Assembly (NCBI RefSeq): GCF_020379485.1
Contig: NC_063448.1
Span: 46,137,218-46,201,217, forward strand
Origin: Brassica napus
Lineage: Eukaryota; Streptophyta; Magnoliopsida; Brassicales; Brassicaceae
Reading direction: 5' to 3'
DNA: 64,000 bases
The position numbers were made by a program, and so were the translations under genes. Shown piece after piece: positions 45,765 through 60,000 of this stretch. Under the pieces are notes generated by a model. The model searched no databases. It saw only the letters and a program-made list of their open reading frames with translations, and was not told where the DNA came from. Each line of letters begins with the position of its first letter. Within the stretch, counting starts at the first letter, position 1.

Positions 45765-48053
45765 CTAGGATAAGACCCGCGCCTTGCGCGGGATTAAGTT
45801 ATTATTTTTATTATATTTTGGAGAATGAAACAATAGTTTGGCTTCATTTGGATTACGGGTGTTCAACCCGGATATCGGGTTAGTTTCGGTTCGGTTCGGT
45901 TTTTTTCGGTATTTGGTTAGTAAAATATAACTACTATTCTAAATCAATATTTACTTTGACTTTAGTCTTTCACATACTTTTGAAAGATTTCAACTGGACG
46001 ACTAAATTGATCAGCCAATCTTGTTGCTTTAAATCATTAGTGTTTATATATATATATTATTTAGTTTGAATATTTATTAAGTAAAAATTCATATGCGTTA
46101 TATTTTATGATCATTTGTAACTTATTATAACAAAAAAATAATCTATTGATCACAAAATTTTCAGAGTGGGAATATTCAAATTTCTAATAATATATAGACA
46201 TTTTGAAAAATTCAAATATAACATATAAGAAAAAATATAAATGTTTTTATTATATATTTAATGTGATTTTTTAATATCTTTCAATAATATAAAATTAAAA
46301 AAAAGAACTAAGACACAAAAATTGTTATCAAATATCTATTATTCATAATAATTAATTTTCATATATACGTTAATCATATTAGGTAATTTCGTAGCTTCTA
46401 ATTAAGGAAAGTGCAAAAATAATTTTGGTAGATTATTTATCAATTAGATAGTTAGTTTAATAAAAAATATAATGTAAGTCAAGATGGACCAACCTATTTT
46501 TCTAAGAATAGTATATTTTATATAGTCATTTATTAAATGAGAATTTATAATCATACGGTTCTATGATCATTCATATCATTTTATAACTGAATATTTAAAT
46601 AATCGATAACAAAAATTTCAATGTGAAATCTTTAATAAGTTTATAATTTATAAATGTTTTTGAAAATTCATTGAAAGTTTTAATATTAAAATATTTATGT
46701 AATCTTATGGTATATAGTATAATCTATATATATATATATATAAATATATATGTTTTATTATTAAATGATATTTTTTACTCATATGGTTTTAAAATAATGT
46801 GTATCTTCTTATAATATTAAATAAAAGTTCATATTAATACAATTTTATAATCATTTGTAACTTATTATGACAAAAAAAATAATCTATTGATCACAAAATT
46901 TTCAGAGTGGGGATATTCAAATTTCTAATAATTTATAGACGTTTTGAAAAATTCATAATATAACATATAATAAAAATTATAAATGTTTTTATTATATATT
47001 TAATGTGATTTTTAAATATATTTTAATAATATAAAATTAAAAAAAGAACTAAGATACAAAAATTGTTATCAAATATTTATTATTCATTATAATTAATTTT
47101 CACATATACGTTAATCATATTAGGTAATTTCGTAGCTTTTATTTAAGGAAAGTGCAAAATATTTTTTGGTACGTTATTTATCAATTCGATAGTTAGTTTA
47201 ATAAAAAGTGTAATATAAGTTAAGATGAACCAACCTATTTTTCTAGGAATAGTATATTTTGTATAGTTATTTATTAAATAAGAATTTATAATCATACAGT
47301 TATATGATCGTTCATATCGTTTTATAACAAAATATTTAAATCATCGATAACAAAATTTTCAATCTAAAATCTTTAATAAATTTATAATTTATCAATGTTC
47401 TTGAAAATTCATTGAAAGTTTTAATATTAAAATATTTATGTAATCTTATGGTATATAGTGTTTAATATATATATATGTATTTATTTATTTTATTATTAAA
47501 TGATATTTTTTACTCATATGGTTTTAAAATCATATGTATCTTCTTATAATAAAAATGTTAAACCAATTGATCATTAATTTTTAACATAATAATTTTAATA
47601 GTTTTAGTCATTTATTGTCGTTTTTAAAAATTCAAAATATAACATATACGAAAAAATCTAAATTTTATTTTTATAGCTAATTTGATTGTTTAATTTATTT
47701 TAATAATATAAAATTAAACAAAAAATGATGGAGGAGATATACATTGTTATCAAATCTTTATTATTAAACTCATTAATTGTCATATATATATTAGTCATTT
47801 ATGGTAATTCCGTAGGTTTTATTTAAGGAAAGAAAGTATCATATCATATCATTATATCATATAGTTTGACCAACTTATGTATCTAACAACATATAAAAAT
47901 CGAATGTGGACCTACTTATTTTTCAATTGAATGTAATTGACTACCTAATTGAGTGCCACCTATGCATTGGAGCCTCTTTTAATTAATACAAAATTGAGGT
48001 TACATCTTTTCAAATGTTCCTCAATTAATATATAAGGGATTTTAGAAGAAAGA
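45765..48053 (-). mobile_element. Non-autonomous Helitron, 2.3 kb
   Basis: On the minus strand it begins TCTTTCTTCTAAAATCCC at 48053 and ends with a perfect 7-bp stem hairpin (cccgcgcaaggcgcggg), seven bases and CTAG at 45768-45765. The insertion is between A and T, as expected, with no target duplication. There is no Rep/helicase coding. The AT-rich interior consists largely of repeated units. The hairpin plus CTAG and the 5' TC make the call strong; the exact 5' base is less certain. Confidence 0.8.
46105..47870. repeat. Tandem units of about 740 bp inside the Helitron
   Basis: The block from gatcatttgtaacttattata to the ttttactcatatggttttaaaat motif occurs at about 46105-46795 and again at 46845-47530. 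A partial third copy lies to about 47870. Copies differ by several percent. Confidence 0.75.
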
Positions 48054-49115
48054 TAGAGAGTGATTTCATATGTTTGTATAGCTTATTTTGATGCATTATT
48101 ATTCCAACTTCTTCTCTTTGTATTTGCTTTTTTCCATGATGATTGTGTGTGTCTGTGATTCTTGCGAGCATGGAAGTAAGCAAAAAACATAACTTTAATC
48201 AATCTATACGACAAAAGTTAAAAGCAAGAAGAGAAAGTATTAATGGTACGCGCATAGTCAACAGAGTACCACACCTCATACACGTACAATATACAGTAAT
48301 AGTATATTTTGTTGTTAGGAAAGAAAGAAACATGAATCTTCTCGTGGTGTAACGAAGATCAATTGGTAAACTGTAATCGTACGGCATAATATTTTGGTTA
48401 TTTCCATAGATCACACAAATCTGTGTCTGCTCGTTGGATTATCATAATATATCAGCAGTGACGTAGTATACTATATGCATAAGCTTTAACTGCTAGAGAT
48501 AATAATTCATAAATCATGTAACGGTCAAGGAATGTGGAAGACCAACGTGGAGTCTCACCTATACAGTAGAAGTATATATATAGACTCATAGATTCGCATA
48601 AATTAATGTTTTTCTTTATATATAAAGCAAAACCTCCCATCTGCCTAGGCAAGAACACAAGTGTTTTTTTTTCTCAACTACCCCCTCTGTATTTGAAGGA
48701 TTGACGTTTAAAGTTTTCCACACACTAAGAAAAAAAAATACATTCTTTTGATTATTAATTTTTAGTTTTACCGAGAAATCTTGGTCACTCATAATTTTAT
48801 ATTTTAATTTATGATTTAGCTTTAAAGATAAATAAATTAACTAATTATATTATAAAACATCAATCTTTTGTATACAAGTAAAAAATCTAAAACATCAATC
48901 TTTTCTGTACGGAGGGACACGTACTATTCCATGCAAGGTAGGTTTATCTCCAGGTATTTTTCTGTAGCTAGAGAACGCCCCTAGCTGTTGTAGAAGACTA
49001 AAACTATGAAGAAACACAATCTACTAATAAATCTGATTCATACTTATACGTCAAATGTAAATAAAAAGAGAAAGAAACGATAAATAAAATAAAATAACCC
49101 AAAAAAATTCTAGAA
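48054..49115. other. Spacer with a probable MITE
   Basis: 48680-48915 has ends in inverted order (ccccctctgtatttgaaggattgacg against caatcttttctgtacggaggg), which suggests another Stowaway-like MITE. The rest is AT-rich without genes. Confidence 0.5.
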
Positions 49116-49139
49116 TTTCACTACAAGAAAACATAACCT

Positions 49140-49585
49140 TAACGAGAGCGGTTTTCCTCGTTATTTCATCGTAAAAGAGGTTTTACGACGAAATAGCGAG
49201 GAAACGCGTTTGCTCGTTACTCGTCCGTCGTAACACATATTTCCTCGCTAATTCGTCGTAACTTAGCGAGGAATATATTTCGTCGTAAAGACGAAGTACG
49301 GCGATTCGTCGTAAAGACCACGTCAATATTCCACGCAAGGACGTCGCTACAATTTCTCGTAAATACCTCGAAATGAGTTCCTCGTAACCTACACGTAAAT
49401 ACCTTGAAAGACTTTCCTCGCAAAATACATGTAACAACCACAAAACGATTTCCTCGTAAAATACTCGTAAACTTTTCCTCGTTATTTCCTCGCAAATGTT
49501 TCCTCGTAAAATAGTCGTTAACTGTTTCTCGTCATTTCCTCGTAAGGTTTCCACGTAAAGAGGTCGTACATTAGCTACGAATTTA
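49140..49585. repeat. Left subterminal motif array of the CACTA element
   Basis: Many copies of tcctcgtaa, cgtaaatac and tcgtcgtaa type motifs in both orientations. It corresponds to the array at 56490-56818. Confidence 0.85.
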
Positions 49586-49877
49586 CTTCGTTTTTATTAT
49601 TTTTACAGAATTTAAAAATATAATTAAAAAATAATTAAAATTATTTAATTTAATAATAAATTAAAATTTAAAATAAAAATAAATCAATATGAAAATATTT
49701 TATATATAAATAAGTTTTGAATTTATATAATACAACAACCAAAAAAAAAAACTAAGGGTCGTTCATCGCCCGGTAGAATTCATCACTCCTCCTCGTAACA
49801 TCCGCCTTGTTATGTACGTCGTTGGATGACTCGCCTTGAATGGGATGTTGTTGTCGCATGTTCCTCAACATGGACTC

Positions 49878-51623
<1,746 letters not shown>

Positions 51624-51684
51624 TGCTACGAAATGGAGAGGAAGTAGAGAGGAAGTAGAGAGGAAAGAAGAGTGAGCGCTCGGG

Positions 51685-51700
51685 TGTATATATAAGATTA
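51685..51700 (-). promoter_or_regulatory. Candidate TATA box of the TnpA-like gene
   Basis: On the minus strand cttatatatacaccc lies about 65 bp upstream of the ATG at 51623, within the internal motif block. Confidence 0.5.
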
Positions 51701-52580
51701 CATATCGTCGCAAATTCCTCGTAAGTTTACGATGAAATAGCGAGCAGGTACAAAGGCCCGTCTTTTTTTTTACGAGGAAATTGCGAGGAATCACAAAGGC
51801 CCGTGTTTTTTTATACGAGGTATTAACGAAGATTTACCTTACGAGGAATTAACGAGGCTTGCTTTCCTATAAATATACCCACAACTCTCACTCTCAAACC
51901 ACACACAAACTCCCAAATCACACCTTATCTCAAATCACAATCCTCAAAAAAATCCTATTCAAATTATAAATATTTGAAAAAAATAGGAAAAGGAGAAGAT
52001 ATTAGAATTCATGTGGGCGAGACTTACGTATTATAATTGCTGGAAGTCTTGTCACATGTTAATCTGGTATTTCTATCCTTTTCCTTTTTTTTTCAAGTTT
52101 GTACACTATGAGATATTTATGACGATTTGCAGTTACGTGGAATTAACGAGTTTATGTATAAATCCGTTTACGTGGTCTTTACGACGATTGTGATTACGTG
52201 GAATTTACGACGATTTCAGCCTACGAGGACTTTACGACGATTTGTGCTTACGTGGAATTAACGAGTGTTATGTTTAAATCCCTAGAATCCAAAACCCGAA
52301 ACCCCATACCCGAAACCCCAACCCCCAAACCCCATACCCGAAACCCCAAACCTCAAACCCCAAATCCTACGTGGTTTTTACGACGAATTCATCCTACGTG
52401 GTATTTACGACGATTTAGTCCTACGTGGAATTAACGAGTCCTTCGTCGTTATTTACTCGTTGGAGTACGAGGACTTTACGACGATTTAAGCTTACGTAGA
52501 ATTAACGAGTGTTATATTTAAATCCCTAGAATCCAAAACCCGAAACCCGAAACCCCAAACCCCATATTCCTTATTTTCTA
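51700..52580. repeat. Internal block of subterminal-type motifs and telomere-like repeats in the CACTA element
   Basis: Between the two transposon genes lie repeated ttacgaggaatt, ttacgtggaattaacgag and tttacgacgattt motifs, the same kind as in the element ends. Two patches of aaccccaaacccc/acccgaaacc repeats lie at 52285-52365 and 52530-52570. A plus-strand TATA-like cctataaatatac at about 51867 faces away from the TnpA gene. No coding is recognised on the plus strand. Confidence 0.7.
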
Positions 52581-52742
52581 CTTCATATATTCCAAACCCC
52601 ATCTTTATTTCCATTCCAAACCACAATTCCCACATTTGCTTATTCATAAAACAAACTCCCACATTACCTTATTCATAAAACAAACCCCACATTATCTTAT
52701 TCATAAAACAAACTCCCTCATCTTATTCATAAAACAAATACA

Positions 52743-55700
52743 TCAATCGGATACATCGACATTCTCGTCATCACTAGAAACATCATCATTTTCATTAAAC
52801 TCGTCTTCAACAGCTTCGTCTGTGGCATCATCGGTAAGATCTTCGTACTCGTGATTATGCGGATCAATGAGAAGGATGTCATCAATTTCTTGTTCAGGTT
52901 CCTCAACTTCATTTATCTGTTCTTCTTGCAATGGTGGTTCTTCTCCGATGATGATTCGTCCTCGAGGTGTAACTTTGATTACTGCTAACCAATTTATACA
53001 TAAATCTCTCATCCGAGGGTATGGAAGGAAGCTAACTTGGTCTGCTTGTGAAGCTAAGATGAAAGGCTCGAATTTGTTGTACCTTCGTCCACCGTTGACA
53101 TCAACTACACCGAATTTGTTAGACCGAACACCTCTGTTGACGACGGGGTCGAACCATTCACATTTGAAGAGGACGCATTTTAGCTTCAGTATCCCTGGAA
53201 ATTCGACTTCAATAATCTCCGTCAAGATCCCGTAGAAATCTGTTTCCCCTTTCACACATATTCCATAGTTACTGGTCGCCCGCTGTCTACCATAGTCATA
53301 TGTATGAAAAGTATAGCCTCGTGTGAAATACATCTGTGATGTGGTGACCTTTACAAGTGGAGATTGAATTACTTCGTGTAACCACTTAGGATAATCTGCA
53401 TCGTCGTCGTCATAATCAACCTGCAAAAATAAAGAGAATGTTAATGAAATACAGATAGTGTATGAAAAAAAAGTTTTAGTTAATACCTGATTCCGCAACC
53501 ACTTAATGAAGTGTTGATCTTTCCTTTTGTCTACGTCACTTGTGGATATACCAGGAAATGTTTCTTCGACTTGAGAAAAAAATAGGCTGTAAAATCACAT
53601 TTTATAGGAATGAATCTCTCGCAATTATACAATTAATTATACTTATATGTGTTTCGAAGTGTCAATATATGTTACATTTCAAAATAACGCATCAATGGAT
53701 CTCTGCAATTGAGTAGAATATAGGTGTGTGCACTATGAGGTCTTGTTCACTCGACCACCAAACCTCTTTAGACTTCCCATCGAGTCGCCCAATCTGGCTA
53801 AAGATGTCTGGAACACCAGCAACTGCATATGTTGGCGCAACACCACCATCATCATATCTTCCTAGAGCTCTTTTCCGTGTACGTACTTTTGACGCAAAGT
53901 AGTACGATGTGAAGTGAGAAACTTCTTCCGTCAAACTTCCAGCAATTATAGAACCTTCAACTTTGGCGAGGTTCTTTGCTTTTCCATTCAAATATTTCAT
54001 GGCTCGCTCATACTGATACATCCATCCGTAATGTACAGGTCCACGAAGCAATGCCTCATATGCGAGGTGGACAGCTAGATGCTCCATGACGTCAAAAAAT
54101 CTGGGAGGAAATATCTTCTCCAAGTTGCACAATAAGATGGGAATGTTCTCCTGAAGCTGTTCCACAACTTCTTCTTTAAGAGTGTGTGTGCTCAGATTCC
54201 TGAAAAATGCTCTAATGCCTTTTATATTCAAAAAAAAATTAAACACATTGTTAGTCATATATTATTTTGTAAATTATTGTGATATAATACACTACGTACC
54301 TGCAAGTGCTTCATGTACGTTTGTTGGAAGTAGCTCCGCAAATGCAAAGGGCAGTAGTCGTTGCATAAATACATGACAATCATGACTCTTCATCCCGGAG
54401 AACTTTTGACCCTTTTCAACACATCTAGAGAGATTCGAAACATACCCATCGGGGAACTTCACTTCTGATGCCACCCAGTTGAACAACACCGACTTTTTTT
54501 CTGAAGATAATCTGAATATCGGAACGGGAACTTGTCCATTGCTTTTAATATGTAACTCGCTTCTTGAGCAAATATCCGGCAAGTCCAACCTCGATTTTAT
54601 GTTGTCTTTTGTCTTCCCTGGGACATTCAATATTGTATTCATGATGTTCTCAAAGAAATTCTTCTCTATATGCATCACATCGAGGTTGTGGCGCAGAAGA
54701 AGATCCTTCCAATATGGCAACTCCCAAAATATACTCTTCTTGTGCCAGTTGTGATGAACACCGTAAGAATCTGGCATATTACGAGGGACATGCCAATTAC
54801 CACCCCAACGAACTGTTTCGTTAGCTCCGTAGTAGTCGATTTGCGCTTCAATTTGTTCTCCAGTTAGATATGGAGGAGGAGTGTCTCTCACAACCCTTTT
54901 GTGCCTAAACAAATTCTTGTTTCTTCGGTAAGGATGGCCAATGGGAAGAAATCGACGGTGACAATCAAACCAATTTGTCTTCCTACCATTCTTCAGTTGA
55001 AACACATCTGTCATTCCATTACAATATGGACAAGCTAATCTCCCATGTGTAGTCCATCCAGACAACATCCCATAGGCAGGAAAATCACTTATGGTCCACA
55101 AAAGCATCACTCGCATCGTAAAATTCGTCTTCGTTGAACAGTCATACGTCCTCACCCCTGTTGACCACAAATCCTTCAACTCTTTTATCAGTGGTTGTAG
55201 GAAAACATCCAGGGACCTTTTTGGAGGACCAGGTATTAATATGGTCAAGAATAGTAACTCCCGTTGCATGCACATCTCCGGTGGCAGGTTGTATGGCGTA
55301 AGAAAGACTGGCCACAATGAATATTGTCTCCCTGACATTCCGAACGGACTAAATCCATCTGTGCATAATCCGAGATACACATTCCGGATATTGCTAGCGA
55401 AATCTGGATGTACTTTGTTGAAATGTTTCCAGGCTCTTGCATCTGATGGATGAGTCATCTCACCATCCGTCTGAGTATGCTCGGCATGCCATCTCATCTT
55501 TCCAGCAGTCTGCTCTGATTGATACAATCTTTTCAATCTGTCTGTAATTGGTAGGTACCACATCCTTTGGTACGGTACCCTATTACGTCCCCGTCCTTGC
55601 GGCTTGAATCGTGGCTTCTTGCAGAATCGACATTCTTCTAGCTTCTCATCATCTCCCCAATAGATCATGCAGTTGTCGATGCAAACATCTATCATCTCCG

Positions 55701-56400
55701 AAGGCAACCCAAGACTATAAACCAGTTTCTGAATCTCATAATAAGAATCAGCAGACACATTGTCTTCCGGCAAATACTCTTTAAACAAGTCCGCCCATTC
55801 GTTCATGCAACTTTCAGGTAGATTGTGATCAGTTTTAATATTCATCATTCTAGCAGCTAACGACAATTTAGAGAGACCTTCTCTACAACCACTGTAAAGT
55901 GGTTGATTCGCCGCGTTTAACATTTCGTAAAACTTTTTTGCATCTATATTAGGTTCTTCATCTTCATCATGAGCTACGAATGCATCAGCTACCATATCAT
56001 GAACCCTATCATAATCTACCATCTCCTCCTGATGGTAACTATGTTCATTATGCAAATGATGATCAACCGGTTCTTTTTCCTGAAAATTGCTATTACTACT
56101 ACTAGCTTCGTTCTGATCATAATTAAAACCTTCTCCATGTTGAAACCAGATATAGTAATTTGCCGTGAAACCTCTATTTATTAAATGCTTCCAAACATTT
56201 TCACGGTTTGCCAGTTTCGAATTGTTGCATTTCCGACAAGGACAGAACATCTTACCACTTTCTTGGGCGAGCGGTGTTGAATCTGCTTGATGCATAAATG
56301 TCTCCAGACCCACAAGGTATTCTTTCGTCACTCTCCCGTTAGCATCTCTATGCATATACATCCACTTCCGCAACTCGTAAATAGTCCCCGAGCCAGCCAT
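52743..56400 (-). pseudogene. TnpD-like CACTA transposase (Transposase_21), one small frameshift
   Basis: Exons 56400-54300, 54218-53676, 53586-53487 and 53420-52743 on the minus strand, about 1140 codons. The order is an N-terminal transposase-associated zinc region (WMYMHRDANGRVTKEYLVGLE ... CPCRKCNN); the Transposase_21 core (RWHAEHTQTDGEM, LCTDGFSPFGMSG, ISDFPAYGMLSGW and HNLDVMHIEKNF); DUF4218 (HDCHVFMQRLLP ... MEHLAVHLAYEA ... GWMYQYERAMKYLNG); DUF4216 (NYGICVKGETDFYGIL); and an acidic tail. An ATG 18 codons upstream (56454) is possible. Near 53690 the frame hits TGA after SIAEIH. Loss of one CCAT unit from a tandem pair is the simplest cause, and the later exons resume in frame accordingly (inference). 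Otherwise it is complete. Confidence 0.88.
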
Positions 56401-56489
56401 TTTTTTTCTTTCACGTTTTTTGTTGTTGGTGTGTTTAAAATGATGTTCAAACATCCATATTTATAGGAAAAATTGAATCTGATAGTTGT

Positions 56490-56818
56490 AATTTTCCTAT
56501 GAATTTACGACGAAAATTAATTAGGTGGGCAAAAAAAACGTGTAACACCTAAAAAGTTGGTGGATTCAAAAATTTCCTCGCTAAATACACGTAAACTATT
56601 TCCTCGTAAATACCACGCAAAGTTTACGTCGTATTTACGAGGAAATAGTTTTTCCTCGTAAAATACTCGTAAAGTTACATCCACTTTACGACGAAACAGT
56701 TTTGTCGTTACGTTACGAGGAAATAACGATGACTTTAGTTTTTCACGTAAATTCCTCGTAAACTCGACGCAAATTTACGAGGATTGTTTTTCCTCGTTAA
56801 ACTTCGTCGTTAAGCATG
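56490..56818. repeat. Right subterminal motif array of the CACTA element
   Basis: Dense tcctcgtaa, acgaggaaat and tacgtcgtatttacgagg type motifs directly inside the right end and upstream of the TnpD-like ATG, so the array probably overlaps its promoter. Confidence 0.85.
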
Positions 56819-56836
56819 TGTTTTCTTGTAGTGTTT

Positions 56837-58558
56837 CTCCAACTAATGGAGATTCTCAATTCAAATGTAAAAATATGTATTATACAATATTTATATTTTA
56901 TAATGGATACCATTGAGTTATGACTTTGTATAATTTTGAAATATCTATAAAATATTTTACTAATATTTATATATTTAATATATTTTGAATTTTTGTATGA
57001 AAACTTTCATTATAAGTATACAGATAATTTATTTATGAAATTTTTTATTTATTTTGTAGTAGTGGATAATTTATATATGTTATATAATTCGTGACATCTT
57101 GACATCTACGTAGATAATATATAGAGACGGCCGTCTAGTTGTCCCAAACACACACGTCCATTGTAATTTACACGAAAGGAATGATCTCTTATAAGAGAAT
57201 GTCGTAGGTTCAATAACTAATTATTATTTTTTTGAATAACTAATTATTAACATAAAATGACAACTAAAAATCTAACCAAAAATAGGTGAATAGTGGACCG
57301 ACACTAGTCATTGATAATTTGGAGAACCTTTTTAATAAACACCCAAAGATGGAAGAGACAAATTAAAAGAAGAAGAGGGAGAGACAGAGAGGAATTGACA
57401 AGACTGGAGAAGGGATGAGACTGCGAGGGGCAAAATGGTGGCAGGCATTGAGGTGGACCATTGGTTGGCTTGGCTGTGAATCACCCGCATCCTCTTATTC
57501 TCTGCGTTTTATTTTTCTCTACTTTTGGTTGAATCTGTCATGTGATTCTTCATTTACTCCTTTTCTCCCTTTGAGTCTTGAGAGACAAAACCAATTTTAT
57601 CAAAATTTGACGATTAAAGCCTATTTTCAAGTCTTTATTATATTATTGTCAGTGAATCTCTCCTATCATGAGGTCATCATAATACATGTATGCCCCATGT
57701 GTACGTGTATACGTTATACACACATTCACATTAGAAAGTGTCACAGTATATAATACTCTGACAATGTAAGACTGCATTACATTCTCTGTTATATATTAAT
57801 ATATACGTTAACTGGCTAGCGAGGGGCGTAGCTATTATAGTCTAACTTGTTTATTTTTGCCAATCAAGTCTACCTAGATATGTTGGTGTTTTTTTCTAGA
57901 ATGATATATCAATATCCAAGATTGGTAGTTTCAAAGAAAAATATCTAAGATTGGTTTGTGTGTTAATAATTGACCATTGGTAAAGTATAATTATAATGTG
58001 ATATGAAAATTGATAGATATTGCATATTAATTGACTGAGAGATTGAAATTGACACTGTTGATTACAGAATAGAAGAGTAGGTGTGTGTGTAGTAGAGATA
58101 GGGTTGGGTCAAAACCTAAATAGGAGTCTAACGAATCTAGTCTTGGTATGTTGTGATTTCAAGGCCTTTGTATTTATCTCCTCTCCACAGTCCTAAGGCT
58201 ATATGCTCGGTGGAATGTTTTTCTTTTGGTTTTATTTTGTTTGTTTGTTGTTGTTGTTTTTTTTTTGCTACTCTCAGGCTTCACCTACGAGTGAAAGTAC
58301 ATTGAACAATTTAATTAAATAAAGATGTCTATTATATACTCAATGAGATCTATATATCTTTCGATATGGATGGGATGTCAATGAAGAACTCAAATCTTGG
58401 CACTGGGAAAAAGTCAATAAACCCATCCATCATATGGTTTCCAATTCCAGGGTTTAAGAATCAGACTTTGCGGATTAGTAAACCGTAAACCGATAAATAT
58501 TTAAAAAATTGTTATTTAAGCTTCATATATATATAAGTCTACAGTTTGTATATGATAT
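56837..58558. other. Spacer, no gene assigned
   Basis: AT-rich. The open frame at 57415-57753 (plus) has no domain, and its upstream purine run looks non-coding. Nothing else is supported. Confidence 0.45.
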
Positions 58559-58566
58559 ATGTATAC

Positions 58567-59019
58567 CCCTATTGTAAAAATCGGCCGCCTAACCGCATAG
58601 GCGGCCGCCTAGGCGCTACGCGTCACTCTTCTGCTCCGATTTATGCCAAATCGGTTTAAAAATTCGGATATCCAATTTTCTCCGCTTAGACCGCTTAAAT
58701 GACCGTCCGCCTAATCTATTTTTTTAATAATGTTTTTATTTATTTATTTGATCTAAAATTTTATAAATATCATTTATATTCATAATTGTGATGAAAATTA
58801 CATTATATTAAGTTTATATATTCTATTTGTGTATTTCATACAATCTTAAACATGAAAATGTATTAATTTTATACACAATTAAAGATTAACAAATTTTATA
58901 ATATAGTAAACAATCTAAAAATTTCGCCCCACATAATTTTTGATTAATTCCCGATTTTTTCTTTAGGCGCTAGGCCTAACCGACCGCCCGACTAGCGCCT
59001 AGCACGTTCCCTAACAGGG
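58567..59019. mobile_element. hAT-type MITE, 453 bp
   Basis: A perfect 8-bp direct repeat, atgtatac, lies at 58559-58566 and 59020-59027, the size typical of hAT elements. Ends are short inverted repeats (ccctattg against ccctgttag). Subterminal regions carry cggccgcctaggcg-like palindromes on both sides, and the middle is AT-rich. There is no coding. Confidence 0.8.
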
Positions 59020-59269
59020 ATGTATACTAAATAAGACTGATTTTGTTGTCCATCTTTGTATCTTTATTAGACAAAAAAAAAGAAGCAAAATTACGATAAA
59101 AAGCAAGAAATGAATTGGAATGTTTTAAAAAAAACTCACGGATTGACCCCTGAGTCATCACAAGACAAAGCAATGTATGTTAGCTTGGTTTTACACCCAT
59201 ACTGGCTTTACGTTGCAAGTTGTAAGTGCATGTTCAATGGAAAAGATCCATTCTCTTAAGTAATATTAT

Positions 59270-59509
59270 CTCCGTTCCCGAAAGTAAGATGTTTTAAATT
59301 TTTTTGTGTTCCATAAAGATAGATTTTCTATATTGTTAAAGCATTTTTTTATACTTTTGAGGATCATTAATTGAGAATATTTGAATTGATTAAATTTCAT
59401 TGGTGGAAAGTGTATAATAAAGTAAAAAATAAATTAAATTACAAATATTTATTAAATTCTTAATAAGCGTGCATACTCTAGAAAATCTTACTTTCAAAAA
59501 CAGAGTGAG
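59270..59509. mobile_element. Stowaway-like MITE, second copy
   Basis: It is an inverted relative of the element in WOX1 intron 3: it starts ctccgttcccgaaag and ends cagagtgag, with TA next to the right end. The interior shows the same AT-rich blocks in reverse. Confidence 0.65.
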
Positions 59510-60000
59510 TATTTAATTACTAAATTTTTGTTAAGAGATGTTGTTAAACTATTTTTGTTTTCTTTGTTCCAATGGTAAAACCCCATTAGGGGTTCTTAAA
59601 AAAAACACATGTGCATGTGTGTGTCTGTGAATATTCTTTTTCTCGTTGTTATATGTAACAGCTATTGATCGAAAGCAAATCACAAGATTTTACACCGGTT
59701 AAGACTTAAATCAAACAATCAATAGAACCGAGGTGGTGTCCTCTCGTTCCCTGCTCCATGTTTGACTCTAACGGTTAAAAAAATACATTTGCTATAGAAA
59801 AGTGCAGGAAGAAGAAAGACAGGATTGACCTTTATTATAACTCGATCTGCCACAACAAAAGGGAAATGATTGGTTCTGTTCCTTGAACGATTAGTATAAG
59901 TTGTGTCACCAAATGTGTGTCTCTCCTGAATTTATGGAAATGTAAATCTCTTGTAATTAAACGTGAGAGGTCAATATGATTTAGTAAGTGGTAGTGCGTT
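59510..60000. other. Spacer
   Basis: AT-rich, with no feature seen. The 3' side of the U-box-like gene may extend into it. Confidence 0.4.

Noticed and set aside
49140..49585. Possible CRISPR-like array of short repeats
   Set aside because: Motifs are irregular, in both orientations and confined to CACTA ends; the DNA is plant nuclear.
52867..53235. 122-residue plus-strand frame
   Set aside because: Antisense of the DUF4216 exon of the CACTA transposase.
57415..57753. 112-residue plus-strand frame
   Set aside because: No domain, hydrophobic low-complexity tail, no splice context; likely chance.
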